A stretch of DNA of 64,000 nt from NCBI GenBank assembly GCA_028280565.1, contig JANQLQ010000323.1:26734-90733 (forward strand), written 5' to 3'. The position numbers were made by a program, and so were the translations under genes. The notes under the pieces were generated by a model, which was not told the origin of the DNA, did not search any database, and was given only the letters and a program-made list of their open reading frames with translations. Every line of letters begins with the position of its first letter. The stretch's first letter is position 1. The DNA is from Fulvivirga sp. (GTDB taxonomy: Bacteria; Bacteroidota; Bacteroidia; Cytophagales; Cyclobacteriaceae). This document shows, piece after piece, positions 53,984 through 62,250 of this stretch.

Positions 53984-55124
53984 TTATGCCATTATTGGCG
54001 CAGGAGCTGCCGGGCTTAACTTGGCCTTGCATATGATCGAAGATCCTTTCTTTAAGGATAAAAAAATTGCCCTGTTCGACAAAGACTCTAAAAAGGAGAA
54101 CGACAAGACCTGGTGCTTTTGGGAAAAAGGACAAGGGCATTGGGACCACCTCGTGGCCCGACAGTGGAGAAATGCTACGGTGACAGGTACAGATGGCAAA
54201 GAGCATACCTTCAATATTTCTCCTTATTCCTATAAAATGATCCATGCGCTGGACTTTTATGATCATGCCAGGGATAAGATCAACCAAGCGCCAAATGTGA
54301 CGTGGATACTTTCTGAAGTAGAAGATGTGCGGTTACAGGATACTATTACAGTGCAGGCTTCCAAAGAATACCGCATTCACGACCATGTTTTTGACAGCCG
54401 CATTAGCCCGGGATTTTACAGCGACCAATCTTCAGTTAAACTTTTGCAGCATTTTAAGGGGTGGGTGATCGAAACCCCAACAGGGATTTTTGACGATTCC
54501 ACTTTTGTGATGATGGATTTTAACTGGCGCTGGAAAGATACCACGAGCTTTATCTACATCCTTCCGCATGCGAAAAACAAGGCGCTGGTGGAATTTACAC
54601 TCTTCAGCCCAAGTTTGATCGAAGATGAGAACTACGAGACAATGATAAAAGGCTACTTGTCAGACGTGTTGAAGCTGGAGAATTATACCATTACGACTAC
54701 GGAAAAAGGGGTGATCCCTATGTCGGATTATGCCTTTCACAAAGACAACAGCCATCAGCTCACAAAGATCGGTACTGCCGGCTCATGGGTAAAACCATCG
54801 TCCGGGTACTCCTTCAAAAATGCCGGGAAGATGTCATTGCAGATCATAGCGAATATTAAGAAAGGTATGCTCCCCTCTAAGGGGCTGATTCGTAAAAAAT
54901 TCAGGTTTTACGATGCCATATTTTTGGATGTCCTGTATAATAGGAATGAGCTGGGCCCCAAGCTGTTCACCATCATGTACTGCAAAAACTCGATCCAAAA
55001 GATCTTTAGTTTTTTAAACGAAGAGACTAATTTCTTGGAAGACCTGGGCATAATGAACAGCTTTCCTAAAGCACCTTTTAACAAGGCCTTGGTGCGCAAA
55101 CTTTATCATAGAGCTTTCTCTTAA
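53964..55124 (+). CDS. crtY: Lycopene beta-cyclase, CrtY type
   Basis: This 386-residue flavoprotein-like cyclase converts lycopene ends to beta-rings. The start ATG at 53964 (MDSTTFDYAIIGAGAAGLNL) places the FAD/NAD fold at once; the frame open to 53901 is part of the upstream gene in another frame. The family blocks are DKDSKKENDKTWCFWEKG, FDSRISPGFYSD (variant), WVIETPTGIFDDSTFVMMDF and IGTAGSWVKPSSGYSFKNAG. A CrtY of this length in Bacteroidota works with CruF to yield monocyclic carotenoids of the saproxanthin/flexixanthin type; the exact product here is inferred. Confidence 0.93.
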   Translation: MDSTTFDYAIIGAGAAGLNLALHMIEDPFFKDKKIALFDKDSKKENDKTWCFWEKGQGHWDHLVARQWRNATVTGTDGKEHTFNISPYSYKMIHALDFYDHARDKINQAPNVTWILSEVEDVRLQDTITVQASKEYRIHDHVFDSRISPGFYSDQSSVKLLQHFKGWVIETPTGIFDDSTFVMMDFNWRWKDTTSFIYILPHAKNKALVEFTLFSPSLIEDENYETMIKGYLSDVLKLENYTITTTEKGVIPMSDYAFHKDNSHQLTKIGTAGSWVKPSSGYSFKNAGKMSLQIIANIKKGMLPSKGLIRKKFRFYDAIFLDVLYNRNELGPKLFTIMYCKNSIQKIFSFLNEETNFLEDLGIMNSFPKAPFNKALVRKLYHRAFS

Positions 55125-55611
55125 TAGCACGATGGTTCACTGCGGTAAGGATAACCAGTATAACACGATAAGTTGGTTTAGCAGGCCAAAAGCTTCATAG
55201 AGACGTATTTTGATGCGCTTTAGGGTGTTTTAAACCTTCCTTATTCCAAGTTGACGTTAGTTAAGACATCATTGAAAACTCAAGTGACGTATGGCGGGGA
55301 GACCTCTAGGAACAGCACGGCCCATTTGAGGCATGTGGGCAAGCGACCTCTAGGGGCTGGACCGTACGTTTTGCGCTAATAAGTCATCCCAAAATAATTA
55401 TTTGACTGCAAAGCATTGAAGACCAGCTTTTAACCACAGAGGGCACAGTGAATACGCAGAGGACACGGGGTGATCTTCGTGGCTATAGGCGGTTTTCTCA
55501 ACTTTTTCTGTGGTTAGACAATTGAAGACCTGCCAATTAAACTTAGAGCTCACGTTACGTTTAATGACACGAATCCTCCATGAGGTAATTGGATTTTACA
55601 AACGTTCCAAA
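55125..55611. other. Gap between convergent crtY and crtA-like genes
   Basis: The region carries repeat R4 (55262-55378) and, at 55430-55475, a stretch of ACCACAGAGGGCACAGTGAA type that is a common low-complexity repeat in environmental genomes. No gene is seen. Confidence 0.5.
55262..55378. repeat. R4 dispersed repeat, copy 1
   Basis: This stretch (CATCATTGAAAA, GGAGACCTCTAGG, CCATTTGAGGCATGTGGGCA) matches 63788-63903 over about 115 bases at roughly 80 percent, in direct orientation. Confidence 0.65.
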
Positions 55612-56346
55612 CTAGCCTAGGACAGGTATAGATACTATCCCGGGAGATGAGTGCAATGGATTTTGCCCCTCCCAAGTGCCTACGGACAAATAGGGCTGGA
55701 AACGAGCGAAAAGCTCTTCTTTATACCAGTCGAGTGATCGTGTTCGGCGTATGGCCTCTTTGTGTTCTGCGCTTTCGTATGCAAAAGTGCGCAGGCATTC
55801 TTCATTTTCCCATAAGCTAAACGTAGCCATCTGGAGCAAAGGTACTTCTCCTATTCCCTTGGTATAAATAAGTCCTTGCGCACCGGTTATCGGCCGTTGC
55901 GAGGTAGGCACATAGGACCAAAATTTAGCAAGCTTATGCCATTTGATCGTGGCACGGGTGATTACGGCGATTTCCCGGTTATGGGGATCCGCATTTTCGG
56001 CGGTTGAAAACGGGTTCATTCCTGTCCAAACTCCATGCGCTGCTAATGAACGCATAAAAAGACGCCACGTCTCACTGGCCCTCCGCTGGTATTGGAGCCA
56101 TACTGGCGCATCCTTAAAAAAAGACATAGCATACTTTTCATTATCCCATACTTGGAGTAAGCTATACACTGACCAGTCTGGCCAAGGATTGAACCCGTGG
56201 CCCCTACCACTGCCCATAAGCTTGTAAAATGACTGCCCTTGGACGCTCATGAGCGATCGGTGCGCCATGCCCATCATCTTTAACGCCCAAAAGCGACTCC
56301 CGGGATTGGAAAATCGAAAAAAAGTAACCGTGGTAATTTGACTCAT
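55612..56346 (-). CDS. crtA: Spheroidene monooxygenase-like protein (CrtA family)
   Basis: This 244-residue protein (start ATG at 56346, MSQITTVTFFRFSN) matches the CrtA family, haem-dependent carotenoid 2-ketolases acting on acyclic or monocyclic carotenoids. Clear blocks are FRFSNPGSRFWALKMMGMAH, KLMGSGRGHGFNPWPDWSVY, SLLQVWDNEKYAMSFFK and ITRATIKWHKLAKFWSYVPT. A 2-keto, 1'-hydroxylated end group is a feature of flexixanthin-type pigments, which fits the adjacent cruF and crtY. It is convergent with crtY, not in their operon. Confidence 0.9.
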   Translation of the reverse strand: MSQITTVTFFRFSNPGSRFWALKMMGMAHRSLMSVQGQSFYKLMGSGRGHGFNPWPDWSVYSLLQVWDNEKYAMSFFKDAPVWLQYQRRASETWRLFMRSLAAHGVWTGMNPFSTAENADPHNREIAVITRATIKWHKLAKFWSYVPTSQRPITGAQGLIYTKGIGEVPLLQMATFSLWENEECLRTFAYESAEHKEAIRRTRSLDWYKEELFARFQPYLSVGTWEGQNPLHSSPGIVSIPVLG

Positions 56347-56596
56347 ACTACTGCTGGACTGGAAGTATAACAAACAAAAGTCAATTAGTATTGAGTCATG
56401 GGCTATTATCTCTAGAAATAAGCCTTACTTCTTTTTGTTATCTGTCCATTTTTGAATCATGGACATGAAAAACTGTTCCAAGAGGTATGGGTTTAACTTT
56501 CTTTTGTTAAAGAATTCTCTTTACGTAAGCCTTTTTGATTGATCCTATAAAACAGCTTAAATACATCATTTATGGCCTTCGTGATAATCTTCACTC

Positions 56597-56857
56597 TTAA
56601 AAGAGGGCGACTGTTTGAGAACCACGTTCAGCCGAGCTTGCAATACTGACAACGGACCTTGCAGCCTTTTCAACTGACATTGTGACAGTTTCAATGTGAT
56701 TTACAGCCCTGTCAACGGACCTTGCAAGGCAGTGAGTCGACCTTGCAGGGGTCACAACCGCCTTTGCAATACTTCCAATGGACTTTGCAACGGTGACAAC
56801 GGGCTTTGCAGCGCCTCCAACTGACATTGTGTCACATTCAGCCGATCTTGCTGTGGC
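56597..56857 (-). pseudogene. Heptapeptide-repeat frame, probably a gene fragment cut by the IS
   Basis: On the minus strand all 11 units of the 21-bp array are open in one frame, each encoding seven residues of the type T-V-A-K-S-V-E (for example TVAKSIG, SIAKAVV, CLARSVD, KAARSVV). The two other frames of this strand contain stops or lose the pattern, so this was probably coding. The frame ends with a TAA at 56597-56599 after RGSQTVALF. Upstream it runs straight into the IS end at 56858 with no start of its own other than an internal ATG at 56827. A hydrophobic/basic heptad pattern suggests a coiled-coil or amphipathic protein whose 5' part was lost or displaced. Length and reality of the original gene cannot be told. 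Confidence 0.45.
56627..56857. repeat. Eleven-copy 21-bp minisatellite abutting the IS element
   Basis: Eleven imperfect 21-base units in exact register occupy 231 bp. Typical units read GTCAACGGACCTTGCAAGGCA and CACAACCGCCTTTGCAATAC (20 bases cited); the shared core is CAAC-GAC-TTGCA. The last unit stops at the first base of the IS terminal repeat (56858). On the right flank of the IS, 58548-58556 (TGACCTGCA) resembles the same core, so the IS may have inserted into the array. Confidence 0.85.
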
Positions 56858-57199
56858 GTCCTGAAAAAAGTTGACAGATTTTTAGTTAATTCTGATAGTA
56901 GTTTACAATATACATTATTATTCCTAATTGTACTTTACAGGGATTACTGTAATCCTGTTTGAAGTAGACAGGTTAGGATTAGGTCCTGCTTTATGTTGTT
57001 GCTCTAAAGTTTAATCCTACATTTTATTGTCATATTTTTTCTTTGTCCTGTAATTGGTTTACGTTTTAACCCCTAGTCCTTGAACTGGTTTACCTTCCTA
57101 CATTTTGTCCTAGGTTTGGTTTACATCCCCAGGCCTTCGTCCTGAGTTTGGGATACATCGTCATTTTAATCCTTTTTTAGGACTACACGATTGGCACCA
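56858..57199. repeat. Eleven 31-bp iterons resembling the IS terminal repeat
   Basis: Copies start at 56858, 56890, 56921, 56952, 56983, 57014, 57045, 57076, 57107, 57139 and 57169, a spacing of 30-32 bases. Ten of eleven carry TCCT at columns 2-5, and most carry TTGACA, TTTACA or a close variant at columns 13-18 (for example GTCCTGTAATTGGTTTACG and GTCCTAGGTTTGGTTTACA). All are in the orientation of the left terminal repeat. The last copy overlaps the end of orfB. Spacing of about three helical turns would put every copy on the same face of the DNA, as for multiple transposase-binding sites. Confidence 0.85.
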
Positions 57200-58123
57200 G
57201 GTAAGACTGTGGGTATGTTGGAAACTTCCGGCCCTTCCCAGGCCTGGGAAGTTTTCACTATATCCATGGTCTTATCATGCTGATGCACCTGTTCAGGGGT
57301 TTGTCCTTCCAGCATTTGATGAGGCCGCTTTGCATTGTAGGCTACTACAGCACTATCCACCAGGCTTCTTGCCTTTTCAGGAGAAGGAAGGGGTATTCCC
57401 AGCCCGTATTCTTGCTTCAATATCATTCATACGTTCTGCTATTGCGTTTTCATGAGGACTTCCCTTGGCAGCCATACTGATGGATATTCCATTATTCTTC
57501 AGTGTATTGATGTAGTCATAAGAGCAATATTGCACCCCTTGATCACTATGATGGATCAATGTTCGCTGGGGATACTGCCGGTTTGCAATCGCCATCATCA
57601 AAGCCCGAATGGAACCTTCTGCTGATAGACTTTCATGCAGGTGATAGCCTACAATTTTACGAGAATACATATCTGTAATAAGACTGAGATACATAAAACG
57701 TCCATCCTTTAACCGGATGTAAGTAATATCACAACCCCAGGCCTGTTCGGCTTGCTTGATCGGATTGTCTTTGACTAGGTTAGCGTAACGCCTGTATTGG
57801 TGCGTATTGTCAGTCGTTCGAGGGCTTCTGCGTCTTTTGCGACGTACCTTTAAACCATACAGATTCATAATGTCGAACAAGCGATCACGACCAATCGTTA
57901 AGCCTTGCCGGGCTAACTCTTCCTTGATCAAGGGTAAGAGCTTGCGTGTTCCCAGTTTTTGGTTTTCCAGCTTATCCCTGAGCTCGACCACCAACTCACT
58001 GACTACCTCTTCAAAAACAATACGATGGTCTTTTACTTTTTGACCTTTGTAATAGGCCTGGCGGCTTTTTCCAAACAATTGACACAGGTATGCCAAACCT
58101 TTGTCAGGGTGTAGTGCCCGCAT
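57166..58123 (-). pseudogene. IS3-family transposase OrfB, frameshifted
   Basis: OrfB starts at the ATG at 58123, sharing one base with the orfA stop (TAATG). It has the HTH_21 region (about 35-95) and the rve integrase core: AWGCDITYIRLKDGRFMYLS (first Asp), TLIHHSDQGVQYCSYDYINT (second Asp), KGSPHENAIAERMNDI (Glu). Just after the last Glu, near 57415-57420, the frame breaks: the conserved tail (LKQEYGLGIPLPSPEKARSL and VVAYNAKRPHQMLEGQTPEQ) lies in the +1-shifted frame. A net change of one base (or minus two) in ATGATATTGAAGC explains it. The DDE triad is intact but the C-terminus is lost in the intact frame, so this copy is probably inactive. Confidence 0.88.
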
Positions 58124-58512
58124 TATTTCGATTGCTTGGAGCCAAGCTTTTTTCTAATATCTACATTGAGTTGATCTTCAGCAACGTCTATCAAGGTCTC
58201 TAAAGCAGCTACCTTCATCGTAGCTAATTTCAACGCTTCTTTGAGCTTCTCTATTTCCTCGGCATGGCTAAGCTTGCCGGAGGGCTGATCGTTCTTCATG
58301 TCCTCTAAAATGCGGTAATACCCTAGTTTCTTAAGTATACGTTGACGAAAACTAAACAACGTACCCGAAGGAATACCATGTTTACGAGCAATAAAGCTAT
58401 CGATCTCCTGGTTAGCTACCAAGTCATCTAATACTTTCAACTTGAAGGATAGACGTAGTTCATGTTGGCTTTTGTACTTTATTAAGTCCAGTGGCTCTGA
58501 TTCTTTTTTCAT
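58123..58512 (-). CDS. IS3-family transposase OrfA
   Basis: OrfA has 129 residues from the ATG at 58512 (MKKESEPLDLIKYKSQHELR); the frame is also open from a TTG at 58533 but that lies in the terminal repeat. It has an N-terminal helix-turn-helix (FKLKVLDDLVANQEIDSFIA, then RKHGIPSGTLFSFRQRILKK) that should bind the IS ends, and a long helical segment (HAEEIEKLKEALKLATMKVA) resembling the leucine zipper used in IS3 OrfA/OrfAB dimers. The A-to-B junction is TAATG, i.e. a stop-restart overlap. Confidence 0.9.
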   Translation of the reverse strand: MKKESEPLDLIKYKSQHELRLSFKLKVLDDLVANQEIDSFIARKHGIPSGTLFSFRQRILKKLGYYRILEDMKNDQPSGKLSHAEEIEKLKEALKLATMKVAALETLIDVAEDQLNVDIRKKLGSKQSK

Positions 58513-58546
58513 AAGTGACACCTTTTGTGTCAACCTATTTCAGGAC

Positions 58547-58845
58547 ATGACCTGCAAAAAACGTATCATTTTTTGAATATACCGTCCTAAATTAGGTTGA
58601 AAGGCTTTATCTTGACTTTGACAGGCTTCACCTTCGACAAAACAGTTCAGAACAGTCGCTCGGCTCCCCAGCCGAGTGACCGCTATTCCTCGGCCTCCGG
58701 CCGGCACAAGATCGATAACTAACCTCGTAGCGCTAACGGAAACTAGCCGAGAGGCCTCAAGGATAGTCGTCACTCGGGAACACAAGCAACTGTTTTTAGT
58801 TTTTTTCGATAGCCGAGCGACTCTTTTTAGGTGACTATTCTCTAG
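58547..58845. other. Palindrome-rich gap right of the IS
   Basis: A stray terminal-repeat-like GTCCTAAATTAGGTTGAAAG lies at 58584. The exact 12-mer pair AGTCGCTCGGCT (58654-58665) and AGCCGAGCGACT (58811-58822) is a long-range inverted repeat, and CTCGGCT/AGCCGAG (58659-58676) is a hairpin nested at its left edge. A further AGCCGAG at 58744-58750 repeats the word. The frame 58540-58785 on the minus strand is judged non-coding. Confidence 0.5.
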
Positions 58846-61464
58846 CTATTCATTCCGTAAGGTATCCGTGGGGTTAAGCATGGCGGCCCTGATGGATTGG
58901 TAGCTCACCGTAAGAAAAGCCACTAGTGTAGTACACACCACGGCGATCAGCATAGGCCAGAAACCGATCGATACCCGGTATTCAAAATCGTTTAGCCATT
59001 GGCCCATCAGCCAGTATCCCAGTGGTGCGGCAATTACAAAGGCCAGTAATACTAATTTTGAAAAATCTTTAGAAACCAAAAAGAAAAGGCTCTTGACCGA
59101 GGCCCCCATGACCTTCCTGATCCCGATCTCCTTGGTACGCTGCTGTACGGCAAAGGATACCAGGCCAAACAAGCCCAAACAGGCGATGAGTATGGCTAAT
59201 ATCGCAAAAGTGGTAAATACATTGCCCAAACGCATTTCGTTACGGTATAAGGCGTCATATTCATCATCAAGGAAATTAAAAACAAAAGGTCGGTTAGGTA
59301 CGATCTCCTTCCACTGGTCCTCTATGGCTGTTAGCGTTCCCTGGAGGTTATCCGGGCTTATCCTTATGAACATTTGGTGGAATTGCCGAGGTTCTATAAA
59401 TAATACCAATGGGGTGATCTTGCGATGGAGTGAAGTAAAATGAAAGTCTTCCACCACGCCTACAATTTCTCCTTTCCTTCCATTTAAATTCACCTTTTCC
59501 CCGATAATACTTGCTTCATTGATCATGAGGGTTTTGAGCAGGGCCTGGTTAACAATAAAAGCATGCCACCTGTCCTCTACTATTTCTTTGGTGGCCAATG
59601 TGTGATCCGATGGAGTAAAGTTACGGCCTGAGATTACCTCCATTTGCATGGTATTCAAGAAATCAGCGTCTGCGGTGACGGCCTGTACACTTAGGTCTTC
59701 CGACTGCCCGGGGATCGACAGGCTGTAGGTACCCCCAACATCTGTGGGACTTTCAGAGGCTATGGAGACAGATATGACATCTTGCCTACGTTCCAACTCC
59801 GTTTTCAATGTCATGAAGTTTCTGTTCACCTCACCGTCTGTGGGTAACACTAAAACGTTCTCTTTTTCATACCCCAGTTTCTTGTTTTGCATAAAGGAGA
59901 GCTGCTGGTAGATGATCAATGTGCCAATGATCAGGAAAATAGAAATAGAAAACTGGACAATGACCAACGCTTTCCGTACCCAACTGCCGGATTTCGTACG
60001 TTTAAAACTACCTTTTAGAACATCGCTAGGGGCAAAAGAGGAAAGGTTAAGCGCTGGGTATGCCCCAGCCAAAAAACTAACAGTAATAAAAACAATGACA
60101 AAACCCACGATCATTTGCAGGTTAAACACATCACTCCAGCCAAGCGCCTTGGCGGTCAGTTGGTTGAAGGTACCTAGGAAAAGATTGACCAATACCAGGG
60201 CCACCACCATGGAAACCAGTGTTACAATGACGGACTCACCCATGAACTGGTAGAAAACCTGTTTCCTAATAGCCCCCAGTACTTTCCGCATCCCGACCTC
60301 CCGGGCACGTTCCAAGGATCTTGCAGTAGCCAAATTCATATAATTGATGCAGGCAATAACCAAGACCAGTAATCCTACGAAGCTTATGACGTAAATGTAT
60401 CTTATATCATTTTGAGGTTGCATTTCCACGGCCACATCGGATCGTAGGTGAATATCAGTCAATGGCATAAGATCAAAAATGACCTGGGTGTCTTTAAGGT
60501 AATCCGCTAACTTCTCTGCCACCATATCGGATATAGCTTGTCCTAAGGAGGCCTTGGCGCTAGGATCAGCGAGTACAATATAAGTAGCATAGTTAGCACT
60601 ATGCCAGACTTCTTGCTGCGAGGCCTTTAAAGAAGTAAAGCTTCCCAAGAAGTCGAACTGCAAATGTGAATTACCCGGAACATCTTCAAGTACCGCGGTA
60701 ACCGTGTAATCTATGCCATCTACTTGAACAAGTTCCCCTAAGGGATCCTTGTCACCAAAGTATTTCACGGCTGAGGACTCCGTGAACACCACAGATCTAG
60801 GTTCCACCAGCGCCTTAGCAGGATCGCCACCTTTCACTTTAAAGGAGAAAACATCAAAAAAAGTGCTGTCCACGTATAAAAAACTTGGCTCTTGATACTT
60901 TGTATCACCCTTTTGTACTATCACAGGACTAAACATACTTACGTTATAGACCCTCACCCCGGTACTCACATCGTTAAAATCACGTCTTAGATGAGGCAAA
61001 AGTGCCGTGGATGTATGGTAGATCTTTTCTGACCTTCCTGCATTCTTATACATCTTGCTCACCCTAAAAATCCGGTCGGCCTTCTCGTGGAAAGTATCAT
61101 AGCTCAGCTCGTGTAAAACATAGATACCTATGAGTATGCAAGATGCTAGCCCAATAGCAAGCCCAAAAATATTAACCGAAGTATATCCTAATTGTCTCTT
61201 TAGATTTCTAAAGGCAATAACGATGTAGTTTTTAAGCATATCGATGTAGTTTGGTGTGTGGTATCTTCTTTTTAAAATAAGCCGGGGCGCCGAAGCCAAT
61301 AAAAACCCAAAAGCCTTCCGATTCACAAATACTTGGCGATGCTTTTTTGCCATTCCTGCGTAGTACTCAAAAAAGTCTCCCTCGATCTCATCACGCATGT
61401 GTGCAGGGCAAATGGCCTCCAAGGTATTGACCATCCATTTGGGTGGGTACTGATCCATCCTCAC
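58846..61464 (-). CDS. MacB-like ABC transporter permease with PadR-linked prefix domain
   Basis: This 872-residue inner-membrane protein has a short N-terminal cytoplasmic prefix (about 1-75, WMVNTLEAICPAHMRDEIEG then FFEYYAGM; the permease prefix domain 2 pattern), a first helix at about 98-118, a large periplasmic MacB_PCD domain (about 125-355), an FtsX block of three helices (about 368-480), a fourth-fifth helix with second MacB_PCD domain (about 500-740), and a second FtsX block with VSFAVQQRTKEIGIRKVMGA. FtsX motifs (AREVGMRKVLGAIRKQVFYQ) are typical. There is no ATPase gene adjacent. Its start overlaps the PadR-gene stop by four bases. Confidence 0.92.
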   Translation of the reverse strand: MRMDQYPPKWMVNTLEAICPAHMRDEIEGDFFEYYAGMAKKHRQVFVNRKAFGFLLASAPRLILKRRYHTPNYIDMLKNYIVIAFRNLKRQLGYTSVNIFGLAIGLASCILIGIYVLHELSYDTFHEKADRIFRVSKMYKNAGRSEKIYHTSTALLPHLRRDFNDVSTGVRVYNVSMFSPVIVQKGDTKYQEPSFLYVDSTFFDVFSFKVKGGDPAKALVEPRSVVFTESSAVKYFGDKDPLGELVQVDGIDYTVTAVLEDVPGNSHLQFDFLGSFTSLKASQQEVWHSANYATYIVLADPSAKASLGQAISDMVAEKLADYLKDTQVIFDLMPLTDIHLRSDVAVEMQPQNDIRYIYVISFVGLLVLVIACINYMNLATARSLERAREVGMRKVLGAIRKQVFYQFMGESVIVTLVSMVVALVLVNLFLGTFNQLTAKALGWSDVFNLQMIVGFVIVFITVSFLAGAYPALNLSSFAPSDVLKGSFKRTKSGSWVRKALVIVQFSISIFLIIGTLIIYQQLSFMQNKKLGYEKENVLVLPTDGEVNRNFMTLKTELERRQDVISVSIASESPTDVGGTYSLSIPGQSEDLSVQAVTADADFLNTMQMEVISGRNFTPSDHTLATKEIVEDRWHAFIVNQALLKTLMINEASIIGEKVNLNGRKGEIVGVVEDFHFTSLHRKITPLVLFIEPRQFHQMFIRISPDNLQGTLTAIEDQWKEIVPNRPFVFNFLDDEYDALYRNEMRLGNVFTTFAILAILIACLGLFGLVSFAVQQRTKEIGIRKVMGASVKSLFFLVSKDFSKLVLLAFVIAAPLGYWLMGQWLNDFEYRVSIGFWPMLIAVVCTTLVAFLTVSYQSIRAAMLNPTDTLRNE

Positions 61465-61799
61465 AAATTACTTTTATCCAGTGCAACGCCTCCTAGCGAG
61501 GTCCACAATCCCTCTCTCAACTCCCGTATATCGTGTAAAGCTTTGATCCCAAAAGGTGTGATCTCGTAATATTTTTTCCGTTTCCCACCCCGTACTGCCG
61601 TAGGCTCTCCCCTACGCGATTTTAAAAACCCCTTCTTTTCCAAGCGATGAAGCGCACTGTGTACAGCGCTTAGGTTGATCTGCCTATGCGTACGCACGCT
61701 TATCTCATCCAATATAGCATTTCCATATGCTGACTCCTTCAGCACTGCTACAGTGAGTAACACGATCTCTTCAAATTCGCCTAGGTATGTTCCTTTCAT
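61461..61799 (-). CDS. PadR family transcriptional regulator
   Basis: This 112-residue winged-helix protein has the PadR pattern YLGEFEEIVLLTVAVLKESA, YGNAILDEISVRTHRQINLS, AVHSALHRLEKKGFLKSRRG and KRKYYEITPFGIKALHDIRE. PadR repressors of this short type are regularly encoded just upstream of a permease with prefix domain, and control it. The 4-bp overlap with that gene (61461-61464) supports one operon. The inducer is unknown. Confidence 0.93.
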   Translation of the reverse strand: MKGTYLGEFEEIVLLTVAVLKESAYGNAILDEISVRTHRQINLSAVHSALHRLEKKGFLKSRRGEPTAVRGGKRKKYYEITPFGIKALHDIRELREGLWTSLGGVALDKSNL

Positions 61800-61916
61800 G
61801 GGGTTTTATATTTTCTATAAATGTAAAAATAATAGAAAACTAGTGTATAGACTGTTGCGCATTGACAAAGGTTGCACCCCGCAGGAATTATTTTTTGAAA
61901 GATACCTGCCGGACCC

Positions 61917-62060
61917 TTAGTGTTGAGTTAAGTGCAATTGGACGGTTAGCCATTTTTTCCAATCCCGTTCTTAAAGTCGGCAGTTGGCAAAGAGCAATCG
62001 GCAATCCTCTATTTGTTTTGCCTACTGCCCCTTGCCAACTGCCTACTGACCAAAAGCTTC
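61917..62060. repeat. R2 dispersed repeat, full copy (inverted)
   Basis: Its reverse complement matches 23518-23630 (CAGTTGGCAAGGGGCAGTAG, GATTGCCGATTGCTCTTTGC, CCAACTGCCGACTTTAAGAA) and the tail at 25690-25732. Confidence 0.75.
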
Positions 62061-62222
62061 CTAATACCTGTCATATCCCCTACCCGTCAATTAACGTGTG
62101 CCAGGACACTGTCAAGAAAATTATAACTATCAATTAATCAACACTTTACAAACAAAATCTTGGCATTGAGCCTTAGTTTTAGGCCTACTTTAAAAACCTA
62201 ACTAACATTAGTTATTATTGTC

Positions 62223-62230
62223 TATCTTTG
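62223..62230 (+). promoter_or_regulatory. Bacteroidota -7 box upstream of fabH
   Basis: TATCTTTG fits the -7 consensus TAnnTTTG and sits 20 bases before the ATG at 62251, leaving a short leader. The match also excludes the TTG at 62218 as translation start, as it would lie within the promoter. A clean -33 TTG was not found. Confidence 0.5.
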
Positions 62231-62250
62231 GGGCCTTTAAGCACCAGCCT

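Larger units (their letters stand above)
56858..58546 (-). mobile_element. IS3-family insertion sequence with iterated left end
   Basis: The element is 1689 bp. Its ends are GTCCTGAAAAAAGTTGACAG (56858, left) and, as reverse complement of the right edge, GTCCTGAAATAGGTTGACAC (58546), 17 of 20 identical. It encodes orfA (58512-58123) and a frameshifted orfB (58123-57166) with a DDE core. No 3-4-bp target duplication is obvious (GGC left, ATG right), so the copy is old or rearranged. The 300 bp between orfB and the left end are filled by a 31-bp iteron array made of degenerate copies of the terminal repeat. Confidence 0.88.
61800..62250. other. Intergenic region with R2 copy and fabH promoter
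   Basis: This gap holds repeat R2 in reverse orientation (about 61917-62060) and, nearer the gene, the fabH promoter. No other gene is seen. Confidence 0.6.

Noticed and set aside
58540..58785. 81-residue minus-strand frame next to the IS
   Set aside because: It spans the inverted repeats and the IS-flank, starts inside a palindromic region and shows no protein-like composition.
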